A stretch of 64,000 nucleotides of DNA, taken from assembly GCF_002150765.1 (NCBI RefSeq), contig NZ_MUYM01000136.1:28096-92095 (forward strand), given 5' to 3'. A model generated the notes under the pieces. That model did no database searches, had not been told where the DNA came from, and saw nothing but the letters and a program-made list of their open reading frames with translations. The position numbers and the translations under genes are program-made. Source of the stretch: Lentzea kentuckyensis. GTDB lineage: Bacteria; Actinomycetota; Actinomycetes; Mycobacteriales; Pseudonocardiaceae. This document shows positions 26,157-35,567 of the stretch, one piece after another; within the stretch, counting starts at the first letter, position 1; each line of letters opens with the position of its first letter.

Positions 26157-28528
26157 GGTTCCTGCTGGCACTCCTGCTCGTCGCGGCCGGACTGTCCGCC
26201 GGTTCGCCGGTCGCGGTCGCTGGTTCCAGGCTGTCGTGGAAGGCGGTGAACAATCCGTTCTCGCTGGACTTCCAGGACGGCCGGCGGACGTTGACCGGCC
26301 AGCGCGAGACGTTCTACCGGCTCACCGACGGCACCCAGCACTCGTTGACGAACATCGTTGCCCAGAAACGGGTTCCAGGTGGCGTGCGGTACGTCGTGGC
26401 GACCACGGAGGCTTCCCGGACCGCTGCTGTGGTCGTGACGCGGACCTCTCGTGGCCTGCGGGTGGGCTGGACGCTGGAGCCCTCCACCGGTGTCGCCCAG
26501 GTGTCCGCGAACCTCACCGGATCGCTGGAGGAGCACTTCCTCGGCGGCGGTGCGCACACGATGTTCGTTGACCTGCAAAGACGTGTGCTGCTCAACAAGG
26601 CGGTGTTCGTCGGCGCCTCGACGTTCGGCAAGTGCAACAAGAACGGCGCGCCTTCGACGTTCTTCATGTCCAGCGCGAGTTACGGCGTCTACGCGGACAC
26701 TCGCGCCATTGGCCGGACGGCGTTTCCTGGCGCTCTCGCCGACGACCACTGCGCGGACAAGCCGGCGCCGTGCCCGGTGACGTTCGGCGTGCCGGACCGG
26801 ATCCAGTTGTGCTTCAAGACCTCCCGGCTGGACTACGAGGTCTACGCGGGCTCGCCGGCGCAGGTCAACTCGGCGTACTTCCAGCGCGTCGGCACACCGA
26901 CGCTGCCGCCCGCGCGCCAGTTCGCGCTGACGAAGTGGCGGGACAAGTACAACCACTCCGACGAGATCGTCGAGGACGTCACGCAGTTCCAGGCGCGCGG
27001 GGTTCCTTTGAACACGCTGTGGGTCGACAACCCGTGGGAACAGGGTCCCGTCGGCGCACGGCCGACGTACGCGTGCATCGGCGCGTTGAAGTTCGACAAG
27101 ACGATGTACCCGGACGCGCAGGGCACGATCGACTGGATGCGCTCGCGTGGCGTGAACATGGGTGTGTGGGTGGCGCCGTTCCTGAACAAGACCTCTGACG
27201 GCAAGGAATGCCCGCACGACTACCCAGCTGGTTCGTTCGCACAGTCCGATCGCACGAACGTCTGGGACATCGACCTCACGAACCCGGTCGCGCGCGCTCA
27301 CTACGAGGCGAAGCTCGAAGCCGTGTTCCGGATGGGCGTGAACTTCGTCAAGGGCGACCGCGGCGAGGAGCACAACTTCGAGGAGACGACGTTCGCGGGC
27401 GGACCCGGTACGTTGATCCACAACCAGTACCCGTTGCTGTACGCGGAATCCGTGGTGAAGATGCTGCGGAAGGTGCACGGCGACGACTACACGACGCTGT
27501 TCCGCGCGGGCGGCGACGGGATGCCCACGCTGTTGCACGGGTTCTGGCAGGCCGACGCGGACATGAGCTTCGACGGGCTGAGGCTCACGACCAGGCGCGG
27601 CATCAACTCGTGGATCTCCGGCCACCCGGTGCACGGCTCGGACATCGGCGGCTATCGGAACCTGGGTGGCGGCCCGTCGGAGTCGCTGTTCGTGCGATGG
27701 GCACAGCAGTCCGCGGTGACCCCGGTGTTCCAGGTCGGCAGCTCCGGCCGCAACTCGACGCCGTGGGTGTACGACGCGGCGACGTTCGAACGGTTCCGGC
27801 GCGCGGCCGTGCTGCACTACGAGCTGTTCCCGTACCTGTACGCCCAGGCGGTGCGGGCTTCGCGCGACGGCACCCCGATCACGCAACCGATGGCGTTCCG
27901 GTTTCCGGGGGAAGAGGCCGCGTGGAGGGCCGACCAGCAGTTCATGGTCGGACCCGACCTGCTCGCGGCCCCGGTCACGGCGGATCGCGCCGAGGCCGAC
28001 GGTGCCGCCGGGAAGCCGACCCCGGTCGACGTGTGGCTGCCGCGCGGTGAGTGGATCGACCTGTACTCCGGCGAGCGGGTGGCCGGTGGGCGGACTATCA
28101 CGCGGGAGACCACTGTGGACGAGTCCCCGCTGTACCTGCGGGCGTCGTCCGCGATGCCGTTCAACTTCCGGACGCCGGACATCTGGTCCAAGCCGTGGGG
28201 CGTCAACGACCTGGACCGCACGGACCGAGCGGGCTGGCTCGTCTCCCCCACCGCGTCCGGGAGGTTCGGCAACCTCCAGGTCGACTCGTTCGGCAAGCAC
28301 CTCCTGGTGCGGCTCAGCGGCGCGCCGAAGGAGTCGCAGCTCATGGTGCCGGCAGGGGTGAAACGGGTGGTGATCGACGGCAGGGTGCTCGCACCCTCGA
28401 CCGTCGAGGAACTGCGCGGGAAGGCGACGGGCTGGGCGGCACTCTCCTCAACGCCCGGCACGTTCGGCGGCACGGTGCTGAAGCTCGAACCCCGACATGG
28501 CTCCAGCACCGTGCTGCTATCACTGTGA
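26153..28528 (+). CDS. Secreted GH31 alpha-glycosidase (alpha-xylosidase/alpha-glucosidase family)
   Basis: A 791-residue exported retaining alpha-glycosidase. The signal peptide is MRFLLALLLVAAGLSAGSPVAVA. The GH31 barrel starts near WRDKYNHSDEIVEDVTQFQARGVPLNTLWVDNPW. The nucleophile is Asp402 in VKGDRGEE and the acid/base Asp468 in WQADADMSFDG; GSDIGGYRNLG is also diagnostic. Beta-sandwich domains flank the barrel. The ATG overlaps the GH28 stop (ATGA). With two pectinases in front, a role on alpha-xylosyl or alpha-glucosyl/galactosyl decorations of plant cell-wall oligosaccharides is likely, but specificity is not readable. The long in-frame extension upstream is a shadow of GH28. Confidence 0.9.
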   Translation: MRFLLALLLVAAGLSAGSPVAVAGSRLSWKAVNNPFSLDFQDGRRTLTGQRETFYRLTDGTQHSLTNIVAQKRVPGGVRYVVATTEASRTAAVVVTRTSRGLRVGWTLEPSTGVAQVSANLTGSLEEHFLGGGAHTMFVDLQRRVLLNKAVFVGASTFGKCNKNGAPSTFFMSSASYGVYADTRAIGRTAFPGALADDHCADKPAPCPVTFGVPDRIQLCFKTSRLDYEVYAGSPAQVNSAYFQRVGTPTLPPARQFALTKWRDKYNHSDEIVEDVTQFQARGVPLNTLWVDNPWEQGPVGARPTYACIGALKFDKTMYPDAQGTIDWMRSRGVNMGVWVAPFLNKTSDGKECPHDYPAGSFAQSDRTNVWDIDLTNPVARAHYEAKLEAVFRMGVNFVKGDRGEEHNFEETTFAGGPGTLIHNQYPLLYAESVVKMLRKVHGDDYTTLFRAGGDGMPTLLHGFWQADADMSFDGLRLTTRRGINSWISGHPVHGSDIGGYRNLGGGPSESLFVRWAQQSAVTPVFQVGSSGRNSTPWVYDAATFERFRRAAVLHYELFPYLYAQAVRASRDGTPITQPMAFRFPGEEAAWRADQQFMVGPDLLAAPVTADRAEADGAAGKPTPVDVWLPRGEWIDLYSGERVAGGRTITRETTVDESPLYLRASSAMPFNFRTPDIWSKPWGVNDLDRTDRAGWLVSPTASGRFGNLQVDSFGKHLLVRLSGAPKESQLMVPAGVKRVVIDGRVLAPSTVEELRGKATGWAALSSTPGTFGGTVLKLEPRHGSSTVLLSL

Positions 28529-28631
28529 CCGACTCCTCGACGAACTCACCGCCATCTGCGGAGCAGGGGCAATAGAACACTGACAGGATCCGCACAGGCG
28601 GCTCACAGGAAATGGCCGCAGTCTTGTGTCC

Positions 28632-29432
28632 ATGACGAACGACCACGACCGCGGCCTCCAGTTCGACCTCGCCACGCTCATCGGGCGCCGACGGGCGTTG
28701 TCGCTGCTCGGCGGCGCAGGCCTCACGCTCGTGGCCTGCGCCCCGTCCACCACCACGGCGACTTCGACCACCACGAGCTCAGCGGGGACGACCGCGGCCG
28801 GCAGCCCTATGGAGGCGATTCCCGAGGAAACCGCGGGCCCGTTCCCCGGCGACGGCTCCAACGGCCCGAACGCGCTCACCCAGAGCGGCATCGTGCGGTC
28901 CGACATCCGGTCCAGCTTCGGATCGTCGACCCGCACGGCCGAGGGCGTGCAGCTCACCGTCGAACTGACCGTCCAGAAGGAGGACGGCAAGCCGTACCCC
29001 GGCGCCGCCGTCTACCTGTGGCACTGCGACATCAACGGCGACTACTCGATGTACTCCGACCGCGTGCGGAACGAGAACTTCCTGCGCGGGGTCCAGGAGG
29101 CCGACAGCTCCGGGAAGCTGAAGTTCGTCAGCATCTTCCCCGGCGCCTATTCGGGGCGCTGGCCGCACATCCACTTCGAGGTCTACCCGAGCCTCGCCGA
29201 GGCCACCAAGGCGGGCAACAAGATCACGACCTCGCAGCTCGCGTTGCCGGAGACGACCTGCAAGGAGGTCTACGGCACGACCGGGTACACGCAGAGCGTC
29301 CGGACCATGTCGCAGACGACCTTGAAGCAGGACATGGTGTTCCGCGACGGCACCGAGCACCAGATGGCGACCATGTCGGGCAACGTCTCGTCCGGCTACA
29401 CCGCTTCACTGGTCTTCGCTGTTGAGGGCTAG
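28632..29432 (+). CDS. Intradiol ring-cleavage dioxygenase-like Tat lipoprotein
   Basis: A 266-residue exported protein with the catechol/protocatechuate dioxygenase fold. GRRRALSLLGGAGLTLVAC is a twin-arginine signal ending in a lipobox with Cys36, followed by a Ser/Thr linker. The non-heme iron region has Tyr residues in AAVYLWHCDINGDYSMYS and the His pair in RWPHIHFEVY. Substrate would be an extracellular catechol or hydroxyquinol from lignin or plant phenolics. The ATG at 28632 is used; a GTG two codons earlier is possible. It lies 103 bp after GH31 and overlaps the convergent PucR gene by 27 bp. Confidence 0.85.
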   Translation: MTNDHDRGLQFDLATLIGRRRALSLLGGAGLTLVACAPSTTTATSTTTSSAGTTAAGSPMEAIPEETAGPFPGDGSNGPNALTQSGIVRSDIRSSFGSSTRTAEGVQLTVELTVQKEDGKPYPGAAVYLWHCDINGDYSMYSDRVRNENFLRGVQEADSSGKLKFVSIFPGAYSGRWPHIHFEVYPSLAEATKAGNKITTSQLALPETTCKEVYGTTGYTQSVRTMSQTTLKQDMVFRDGTEHQMATMSGNVSSGYTASLVFAVEG

Positions 29433-30662
29433 CCAGAGTTCCGCGCGCAGGCCGGGTGAGTCCAGCGACCGGTTGAGGGCCTGTTCGGCTTTGCGCACGC
29501 GGTTTCGCAACGTGTGCCGGTGCACGCCCAACGCCGTCGCCGCCGGATCCCACGCGCCGTTGTGCCCCAACCAGACCTTCAGCGTCTCGCGGGTTTCCTC
29601 GTCCAACGGCCTCAGCAGCGCGTCGGCGAACCCGTCCGGGAGCCGCACCGCGCTTCCGGCGAAGTCCTCGAACGTCCGGATGCCCGCCGCACGCGCCTGG
29701 CGGGCCTCGCGGTAACCCCGCGCGACCTCGGTGACGTCCACTTCGGACGATGAAACGCCGTCGAACTCCTTTGCCAGCACGATGATCTGCCCCTCGTACT
29801 CGGCCCAGAAGCCGTGGTCCGGTGGCGTGTCGGTGAGGAACACCCGGAAACGCTCTGGCAGGCCGTCGACCGGTTGTCCCGCGAGCAGCAGGCGGAACTG
29901 GCAGGTGCGGAGTTCCTTGGCGGTGGTGTCGACGTTCTGCACGAGCGCGAGGGTGAGCAGTGACGCCGCGGTGTTGACGATGCCCGGATCCGGCTTGGCT
30001 GCGCCGACCGCGAGCACGCCTCGGGTGCGGCTGCCGAGGACCTGGAGGAACACGTGCACGCCGTCGAGTTCGAACGCGGCGCTGGCCAGGCCACCGGCGG
30101 ACTTCAGGCGGACGAGCTCGGCCGTCAGGTCCGGGATGAGACGCGGGTTGTGCGCGTGGACCGGAACGCCTGCCTCGTCGAGGAGCACGGCCCAGCCGTC
30201 GATCCACTGGCCGAGCCTGCGCACCACTCCCCCGACACCTGCCTGGACGGCGGCCCTCGTGAGTGCGCGCTGGGCCTCGCTCGTCCTGGTCAGCGCCGCG
30301 TACTCGTCGGCGGCGAGGGCCTTCGACACCGCCTTGCTGATCGCGATGAACGGCACCTCGCGCGGCACCTCCACGAGTCCCAGACCAGCCTGCTCCGCCA
30401 CTTCCACCAGCTCGGCCGGCACCACGTCGTGGCCGAGCCCGACGCCGAAGCCGAGCCCGACCACGCCCGCCCGGACGAGCCGGTCCACGTAGTCCCCGTC
30501 CAGCGGCCGCAGCCCCGTGGTCAGCAGGAGCTCGCCGCCCTCCAGGAACGGCGTGGGATCCGCGAGCTCGGTGCCGTGCACCCACCCGACCGGCTTCGAC
30601 AGGTCCCCGGCGAGCACAGGGAGCCGCAACGTCCTGGCGAGTTCGTGCAGCGTGATGGGCAT
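29406..30662 (-). CDS. PucR-family transcriptional regulator of the GABA genes
   Basis: A 418-residue regulator. The N-terminal PucR domain (about 5-115) reads ITLHELARTLRLPVLAGD, then TELADPTPFLEGGELLLTTG. A GGDEF-like middle follows, and the C-terminal HTH_30 reads ETLKVWLGHNGAWDPAATALGVHRHTLRNRVRKAEQAL. PucR proteins control purine, proline or GABA catabolism. It is divergent from gabT across 81 bp, the standard arrangement for a pathway-specific activator. The effector is probably GABA or succinate semialdehyde (inference). Confidence 0.88.
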   Translation of the reverse strand: MPITLHELARTLRLPVLAGDLSKPVGWVHGTELADPTPFLEGGELLLTTGLRPLDGDYVDRLVRAGVVGLGFGVGLGHDVVPAELVEVAEQAGLGLVEVPREVPFIAISKAVSKALAADEYAALTRTSEAQRALTRAAVQAGVGGVVRRLGQWIDGWAVLLDEAGVPVHAHNPRLIPDLTAELVRLKSAGGLASAAFELDGVHVFLQVLGSRTRGVLAVGAAKPDPGIVNTAASLLTLALVQNVDTTAKELRTCQFRLLLAGQPVDGLPERFRVFLTDTPPDHGFWAEYEGQIIVLAKEFDGVSSSEVDVTEVARGYREARQARAAGIRTFEDFAGSAVRLPDGFADALLRPLDEETRETLKVWLGHNGAWDPAATALGVHRHTLRNRVRKAEQALNRSLDSPGLRAELWLALNSEDQ

Positions 30663-30670
30663 GTGCCAGT

Positions 30671-30678
30671 TTGTACAA
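30671..30678. promoter_or_regulatory. TTGTACAA palindrome in the pucR-gabT divergent region
   Basis: A perfect 8-bp palindrome, TTGTACAA, lies 9 bp from the pucR start, the kind of site a PucR dimer could use for autoregulation. Only position and symmetry support it. Confidence 0.3.
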
Positions 30679-30743
30679 CGTGAACCGGGTAGAACGCCAT
30701 TTCAGACACTGCGCACCGCCGTGACCAGGGCCATGCTGAGCAC

Positions 30744-32027
30744 ATGACCCGACTGCGCACCGCGATTCCCGGTCCCAAATCACTGGAGCTCCAGGCGCGG
30801 CGCAAGGACGCCGTCGCCGCGGGGGTGGGCTCCACGCTGCCCGTCTACATCGACTCGGCCGACGACGGCCTGCTGATCGACGTCGACGGCAACCAGCTCA
30901 TCGACCTCGGCTCCGGTATCGCCGTGACGAACGTCGGCAACCCCGCGCCCGCCGTCGCCGAGGCGGTGCACGCGCAGATCGACAGGTTCAGCCACACCTG
31001 CTTCATGATCACGCCGTACGAGGGCTACCTCGAGGTGTGCGAGGAGCTGAACAGGCTCACCCCCGGCGACCACGAGAAGCGCTCGGTGCTGTTCAACTCC
31101 GGCGCCGAGGCCGTGGAGAACGCGGTCAAGATCGCCCGGCACGTCACCGGCAGGCAGGCCGTCGTGGTGTTCGACCACGGCTATCACGGCCGCACGAACC
31201 TCACGATGGCGTTGACCGCCAAGAACATGCCGTACAAGCACCGGTTCGGGCCGTTCGCGCCCGAGGTCTACCGGGTGCCGGCGTCCTACCCGCTGCACGA
31301 CGGCCTCAGCGGTGCCGAATCAGCTCGGAAAGCGATCGCGGCGATCGAGAAGCAGGTCGGCGGGGACAACACCGCCGCTGTGGTGATCGAGCCGGTCCAG
31401 GGCGAGGGCGGGTTCATCGCGCCCGCTCCCGGTTTCCTGCCCGCGATCGCCGAGTGGTGCCGCGAGCGCGGTGTGCTGTTCGTCGCCGACGAGATCCAGA
31501 CCGGCTTCTGCCGCACCGGTTCGTGGTTCGCCTCCGACCACGAGGGCGTGGTGCCGGACCTGATCACCACGGCCAAGGGCATCGCCGGCGGACTGCCGCT
31601 GGCCGCCGTGACGGGCCGCGCCGAGATCATGGACGCCGTGCACGTCGGCGGGCTCGGCGGCACCTACGGCGGCAACCCGGTCGCGTGCGCCGCCGCACTC
31701 GGTGCCATCCGCACCATGCGCGAGCGCGACCTCAACGCCGCCGCGCGCCGTATCGAGGAAACGGTCGTCAGCCGGCTCAAGGCCGTTGCCGAGAAGACCG
31801 ACATCATCGCGGAAATCCGCGGCCGTGGCGCGATGCTCGCCATCGAGTTCACCGAACGCACGCCCGATGTCGCCGCACGCGTGGCAAAGGCGTGCCACGA
31901 CCAGGGTGTCGTCGTGCTGACGTGCGGCACTTACGGCAACGTGATCCGTCTGCTGCCCCCGCTGGTCATCCCGGACGACCTGCTCGCCGAAGGCCTCGAC
32001 GTGCTCGAAGGAGCTCTGCTCGCATGA
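30744..32027 (+). CDS. gabT: 4-aminobutyrate aminotransferase (GABA transaminase)
   Basis: A PLP-dependent class III aminotransferase, 427 residues, converting GABA plus 2-oxoglutarate to succinate semialdehyde plus glutamate. NSGAEAVENAVKIAR is the phosphate-binding region, FDHGYHGRTN stacks on PLP, VIEPVQGEGGF and VADEIQTGFCRTG carry the PLP-contacting Asp, and TTAKGIAGG holds Lys278 for the Schiff base. These are strong GabT matches. The stop overlaps the aldehyde dehydrogenase start (ATGA), and PucR is divergent. Together with the amino acid permease at 37 kb this gives a GABA utilisation set. Confidence 0.92.
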   Translation: MTRLRTAIPGPKSLELQARRKDAVAAGVGSTLPVYIDSADDGLLIDVDGNQLIDLGSGIAVTNVGNPAPAVAEAVHAQIDRFSHTCFMITPYEGYLEVCEELNRLTPGDHEKRSVLFNSGAEAVENAVKIARHVTGRQAVVVFDHGYHGRTNLTMALTAKNMPYKHRFGPFAPEVYRVPASYPLHDGLSGAESARKAIAAIEKQVGGDNTAAVVIEPVQGEGGFIAPAPGFLPAIAEWCRERGVLFVADEIQTGFCRTGSWFASDHEGVVPDLITTAKGIAGGLPLAAVTGRAEIMDAVHVGGLGGTYGGNPVACAAALGAIRTMRERDLNAAARRIEETVVSRLKAVAEKTDIIAEIRGRGAMLAIEFTERTPDVAARVAKACHDQGVVVLTCGTYGNVIRLLPPLVIPDDLLAEGLDVLEGALLA

Positions 32028-33334
32028 TTCCCTTCCACACCGCCGAAGACGTCGAACGCGCGGTTGCCGCTGCCGCAGCTGTTGCGCCCGAACTCGCCGC
32101 GTTGCCCGCACACCGCCGTGCCGCCGCGTTGGACCACGTGTCGCGCCGGCTGGCCGAGCGCGCCGAGGAGTTCGCGCAGGCCATCAACGACGACTCGGGC
32201 AAGCCGCTGAAGTGGGCGCGCATCGAGGTGACCCGCGCGATCTCCACGTTCCGCTGGGCCGCCGAGGAGGCCCGCCGGTTCTCCGGTGAGCTGCAGCGCC
32301 TCGACACCGACCCGTCCGCAGAGGGCCGCCTGGCGCTGGTCCGCCGGATGGCGCGCGGTCCGGTGCTCGGCATCGCGCCGTTCAACTTCCCGCTGAACCT
32401 GGTGGCGCACAAGGTCGCCCCGGCCCTGGCCGTCGGCGCGCCGATCGTGCTGAAGCCCGCGCCCGCCACCCCGAAGGTCGCGTTCCTGCTGGGCGAACTG
32501 CTGGCCGAGACCGACCTCCCGGACGGCGCCTGGTCCGTGCTGCACCTGTCCAATGAGGACACCGCCCGTCTGGTCGAGGACCCGCGCCTGCCGGTGGTCT
32601 CGTTCACCGGCTCCGGCCCGGTCGGCTGGGGTATCAAGGAACGCGTGCCGCGCAAGCACGTGACCCTCGAACTCGGCGGCAACGCGGCCGTGATCGTCGC
32701 CCCCGACTGGCAGGACGTCGAGTACGCCGCGCAGCGCATCGCCACGTTCGCGATGTACCAGGCGGGCCAGTCGTGCATCTCGGTGCAACGCGTCTACGTG
32801 CACGCCGACGTGTACGACGCCGTCTCGGAAGCCGTGGTGCAGCACGTGAACAAGCTCGACGTGGCCGGCGACGTCGGTCCGTTGATCAACGACGCCGCCG
32901 CCGACCGCGTGGAGGCGTGGGTGCGGGAGGCGTCGGCGACGGTTCTGACCGGCGGCACGCGTGACGGCCGCACCTACGCGCCCACCGTGCTGACCGGCGT
33001 GCCCGAGGACGCGAAGGTGAACGCCGAGGAGGTGTTCGGCCCGGTCGTGACGCTGACTCGGGTGGACAGCGTCGAGGAGGCCTTCGACCGCGTGAACGAC
33101 TCCCGCTACGGCCTGCAGGCCGGCCTGTTCACCAACGACGTGCGACTGGCTTTCCGTGCCTCACAACGGCTCCAGGTCGGTGGCGTGATCATCGGCGACG
33201 TGCCGAGCTACCGCGCCGACCAGATGCCGTACGGCGGCGTGAAGGAGTCCGGCATCGGCCGCGAGGGCCTGCGCGCGGCCATGGAGGACCTCACCGAGCC
33301 GCGCGTGCTGGTGCTGACCGGATTGGAGCTCTGA
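32024..33334 (+). CDS. Aldehyde dehydrogenase, probable succinate-semialdehyde dehydrogenase
   Basis: An NAD(P)-dependent aldehyde dehydrogenase of 436 residues. IAPFNFPLNL and VLKPAPATP are cofactor-binding motifs, FTGSGPVG the Rossmann turn, LELGGN holds general-base Glu216 and GQSCISVQR the catalytic Cys251. EEVFGPVV and GGVKESGIGREG follow. At 436 residues it is shorter than usual GabD (about 480), mainly at the N-terminus. Translational coupling to gabT makes succinate semialdehyde the natural substrate; that is context, not sequence proof. Confidence 0.88.
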   Translation: MIPFHTAEDVERAVAAAAAVAPELAALPAHRRAAALDHVSRRLAERAEEFAQAINDDSGKPLKWARIEVTRAISTFRWAAEEARRFSGELQRLDTDPSAEGRLALVRRMARGPVLGIAPFNFPLNLVAHKVAPALAVGAPIVLKPAPATPKVAFLLGELLAETDLPDGAWSVLHLSNEDTARLVEDPRLPVVSFTGSGPVGWGIKERVPRKHVTLELGGNAAVIVAPDWQDVEYAAQRIATFAMYQAGQSCISVQRVYVHADVYDAVSEAVVQHVNKLDVAGDVGPLINDAAADRVEAWVREASATVLTGGTRDGRTYAPTVLTGVPEDAKVNAEEVFGPVVTLTRVDSVEEAFDRVNDSRYGLQAGLFTNDVRLAFRASQRLQVGGVIIGDVPSYRADQMPYGGVKESGIGREGLRAAMEDLTEPRVLVLTGLEL

Positions 33335-33389
33335 ACGGGAGTCATCCGATGAATGGGTCGTTCCTGACCTTGCCTGGAATGATTCCCCG

Positions 33390-34352
33390 GTGGCCGTCAC
33401 CATCAGGGATGTCGCTCGCCAAGCTCAGGTCTCCGTCTCGACGGTCTCGCGCGCGCTGAGCGCGCCGGGCCTCGTCAAGGAGACCACCCGGCAACGGGTC
33501 CTGGACGTCGTGGCGGGACTCGGCTACCAGCCGAACCGCGCGGCGCGCAGCCTGATCACCGGCCGCACCGAGAACCTCGGCATCGTGGTGCCCGACCTCG
33601 AGAACCCGTTCTTCCCCGCCGTGTTGCGCGGCGTGCAGACGCGGGCGGGCGAGGCGGGCACCTCGGTGTTCTTCTGCGACAGCAGGGAGGACCCGGACAC
33701 CGAGGCCGAGCTGGTGCGGACGATGGCCGCGCAGGTCGACGGCGTCGTGCTGTGCGCGTCGCTGATGTCCGACGAGCAGATCGTCGACCTGGCGAACCTC
33801 ACGCCGTTGGTGCTGATCAACCGCATCGTGCCGGGCGTCTCGTCGGTGCTGATGGACAGCGCCTCCGGCATGGACCAGGTGGTCGCGCACCTGGAGTCGT
33901 TGGGCCACAAGCACTACGTCTACCTCGGCGGGCCGGACGCGGCCTGGTCGAACCGCCGCAGGATGCAGGGTTTGCGCGGCCGGGCCCAGCTGCTCGGCTC
34001 GTTCGAGGCGAACTTCGGCGGCGGGGTCGCGGCCGCGGAGCAGGCGCTCAGGACCGGCGCCACGGCGTTCATCGCGTACAACGACCTGATGGCGCTGGGC
34101 GTGCTGAGCCATCTGGCCGAACAGGACGTCAAGGTGCCACAGCAGATCAGCGTGACCGGCTTCGACGACATCCTGTACGCGGCGATGTGCTCGCCCGCGC
34201 TGACGACGGTCCACATGCCGACCGAGGAGGCCGGAAAGGTGGCCGTGGACCTCCTCGCCTCGCGCCTCGACGGTGCCCCGGCCGAGTCCCGGGAACTCCC
34301 GACAAAGCTCGTGATCCGCGCAAGCACCCGCAAACATCCGATGTTAGCTTGA
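33390..34352 (+). CDS. LacI-family regulator adjacent to the GH105 gene
   Basis: A 320-residue regulator. HTH TIRDVARQAQVSVSTVSRALSAP, hinge NRAARSLITGRT, and a PBP-like domain with NLGIVVPDLENPFFPAVLRG and ISVTGFDDILYAAMCSPALTTV. It is about 12 residues shorter than most LacI proteins in the second lobe (LLGSFEANFGGGVAAAEQAL). The start is GTG at 33390; a small GGAATGATTCC dyad lies just before it and may be an autoregulatory site. It is 69 bp before the GH105 start, suggesting control of pectin-oligomer use. Confidence 0.88.
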   Translation: MAVTIRDVARQAQVSVSTVSRALSAPGLVKETTRQRVLDVVAGLGYQPNRAARSLITGRTENLGIVVPDLENPFFPAVLRGVQTRAGEAGTSVFFCDSREDPDTEAELVRTMAAQVDGVVLCASLMSDEQIVDLANLTPLVLINRIVPGVSSVLMDSASGMDQVVAHLESLGHKHYVYLGGPDAAWSNRRRMQGLRGRAQLLGSFEANFGGGVAAAEQALRTGATAFIAYNDLMALGVLSHLAEQDVKVPQQISVTGFDDILYAAMCSPALTTVHMPTEEAGKVAVDLLASRLDGAPAESRELPTKLVIRASTRKHPMLA

Positions 34353-34377
34353 CATGGTCCAGACCAAGGAGAATGCT
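34349..34377 (+). promoter_or_regulatory. Promoter of GH105 gene with embedded DasR-box-like site
   Basis: TTGACA (34349-34354, overlapping the lacI stop) and AATGCT (34372-34377) are 17 bp apart. Directly between them TGGTCCAGACCA (34355-34366) differs by one base from the core of the DasR-responsive element TGGTCTAGACCA, a GntR-family operator for amino-sugar and CAZyme regulation. A repressor there would block polymerase. The DasR assignment is by similarity only. Confidence 0.6.
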
Positions 34378-34420
34378 CGTCCTCGCTGCCGCCGCCATGC
34401 GCTCGTAAAAGGAGCACGTA

Positions 34421-35557
34421 GTGAGGACAGCACGCTTCCTCGGCATTCTCGCCGTCTCGTTGGCACTCATCGCCCCGGCGAACGCCACCGCCGCCGCGCC
34501 GCCGGCGGACTGGTCGAAGGCCGTCGTCGACTCGACCATGAAACGCTTCACGCCGGACAAGCTCGGCGGATGGGGCTACACGCGCGGTCTGTACCTGTAC
34601 GGCCAGTACCTCGTCTACAAGCGCACTGGCGACAAGAAGTACCTCGACTACATCAAGGCCTGGGTGGACCGCTTCGTCAAGTCCGATGGCAGCATCGACA
34701 ACAGCTTCACCAACCTCGACGCGATGCGCTCCGCCACCCTGTTCATCATCCTGCACCAGGAAACGGGACAGGCGAAGTACAAGAAGGCGGCTGACAAGGT
34801 CCGCGCCAAGTTCGCCTCGTACCCGCGCACGGCCGATGGCGGCATGTTCCACGCCACCAGCAAAGTCGGCCAACTCTGGGCGGACGGCGTGTACATGGCA
34901 CAGCCGTTCATCGCCATGTACGCCAAGGCCTACAACCAGTCGTACGGCTACGACGAAGCCGTACGCAACATGAAGACCTACTTCGCACACCTGAAGTCGG
35001 ACGACGGTCTGCTGTGGCACGCCTACGACGCCGACGGCTCCGAATCGTGGGCGAAGAACCCCGGCAAGCACTCGGCCGAACACTGGGCCCGCGCCATCGG
35101 CTGGTTCGGCATGACCGCGATCGACCTGCTGGAGATCCTGCCCGCCGACCACCCCGGTAGGACGGACCTCATCACCATCGTGAAGCACCTGGCCGTCGGC
35201 TACACCCGCTACCAGGACGCCGCGACGGGCCGCTGGTGCCAGATCGTCGACAAGTGCTCGAACTCCAAGAACTGGACCGAGACCTCAGCGTCGTCGATGT
35301 ACACCTTCATGCTCTCGCGCGGCGTGGAACGCGGCTACCTCGACGCGTCCTACCAGGCCGTGGCGGCCAAGGGCTACCAGGGCGTCCTGGCGAAGGCCTC
35401 CGTCGGCTCGGACGGCCTGACCAACATCAAGGACATCTCCGAGGGCACCAACGTCGGCAATGCCGACTACTACTACGGCCGCCCGCGAAACACGAACGAT
35501 TTCCACGGTCTGGGCGCGTTCCTCATCATGAACGAACAACTGGCGCGAACCAGCTAG
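34421..35557 (+). CDS. Secreted GH105/GH88-type unsaturated rhamnogalacturonyl/glucuronyl hydrolase
   Basis: A 378-residue exported (alpha/alpha)6-barrel enzyme that removes the 4,5-unsaturated uronic acid left by pectate or rhamnogalacturonan lyases. The signal peptide is MRTARFLGILAVSLALIAPANATA. Key residues are Asp100 (TNLDAM) and Asp155 (LWADGVYMAQPF), matching the paired Asp of YteR. HAYD and HWARAIGWFGM continue the family pattern, ending in NADYYYGRPRNTNDFHGLGAF. The start is GTG at 34421 with AAAGGAG upstream. Being secreted is less usual than the cytoplasmic YteR. It belongs to the pectin set with the GH28 genes. Confidence 0.9.
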   Translation: MRTARFLGILAVSLALIAPANATAAAPPADWSKAVVDSTMKRFTPDKLGGWGYTRGLYLYGQYLVYKRTGDKKYLDYIKAWVDRFVKSDGSIDNSFTNLDAMRSATLFIILHQETGQAKYKKAADKVRAKFASYPRTADGGMFHATSKVGQLWADGVYMAQPFIAMYAKAYNQSYGYDEAVRNMKTYFAHLKSDDGLLWHAYDADGSESWAKNPGKHSAEHWARAIGWFGMTAIDLLEILPADHPGRTDLITIVKHLAVGYTRYQDAATGRWCQIVDKCSNSKNWTETSASSMYTFMLSRGVERGYLDASYQAVAAKGYQGVLAKASVGSDGLTNIKDISEGTNVGNADYYYGRPRNTNDFHGLGAFLIMNEQLARTS

Positions 35558-35567
35558 TCACTCGGGC

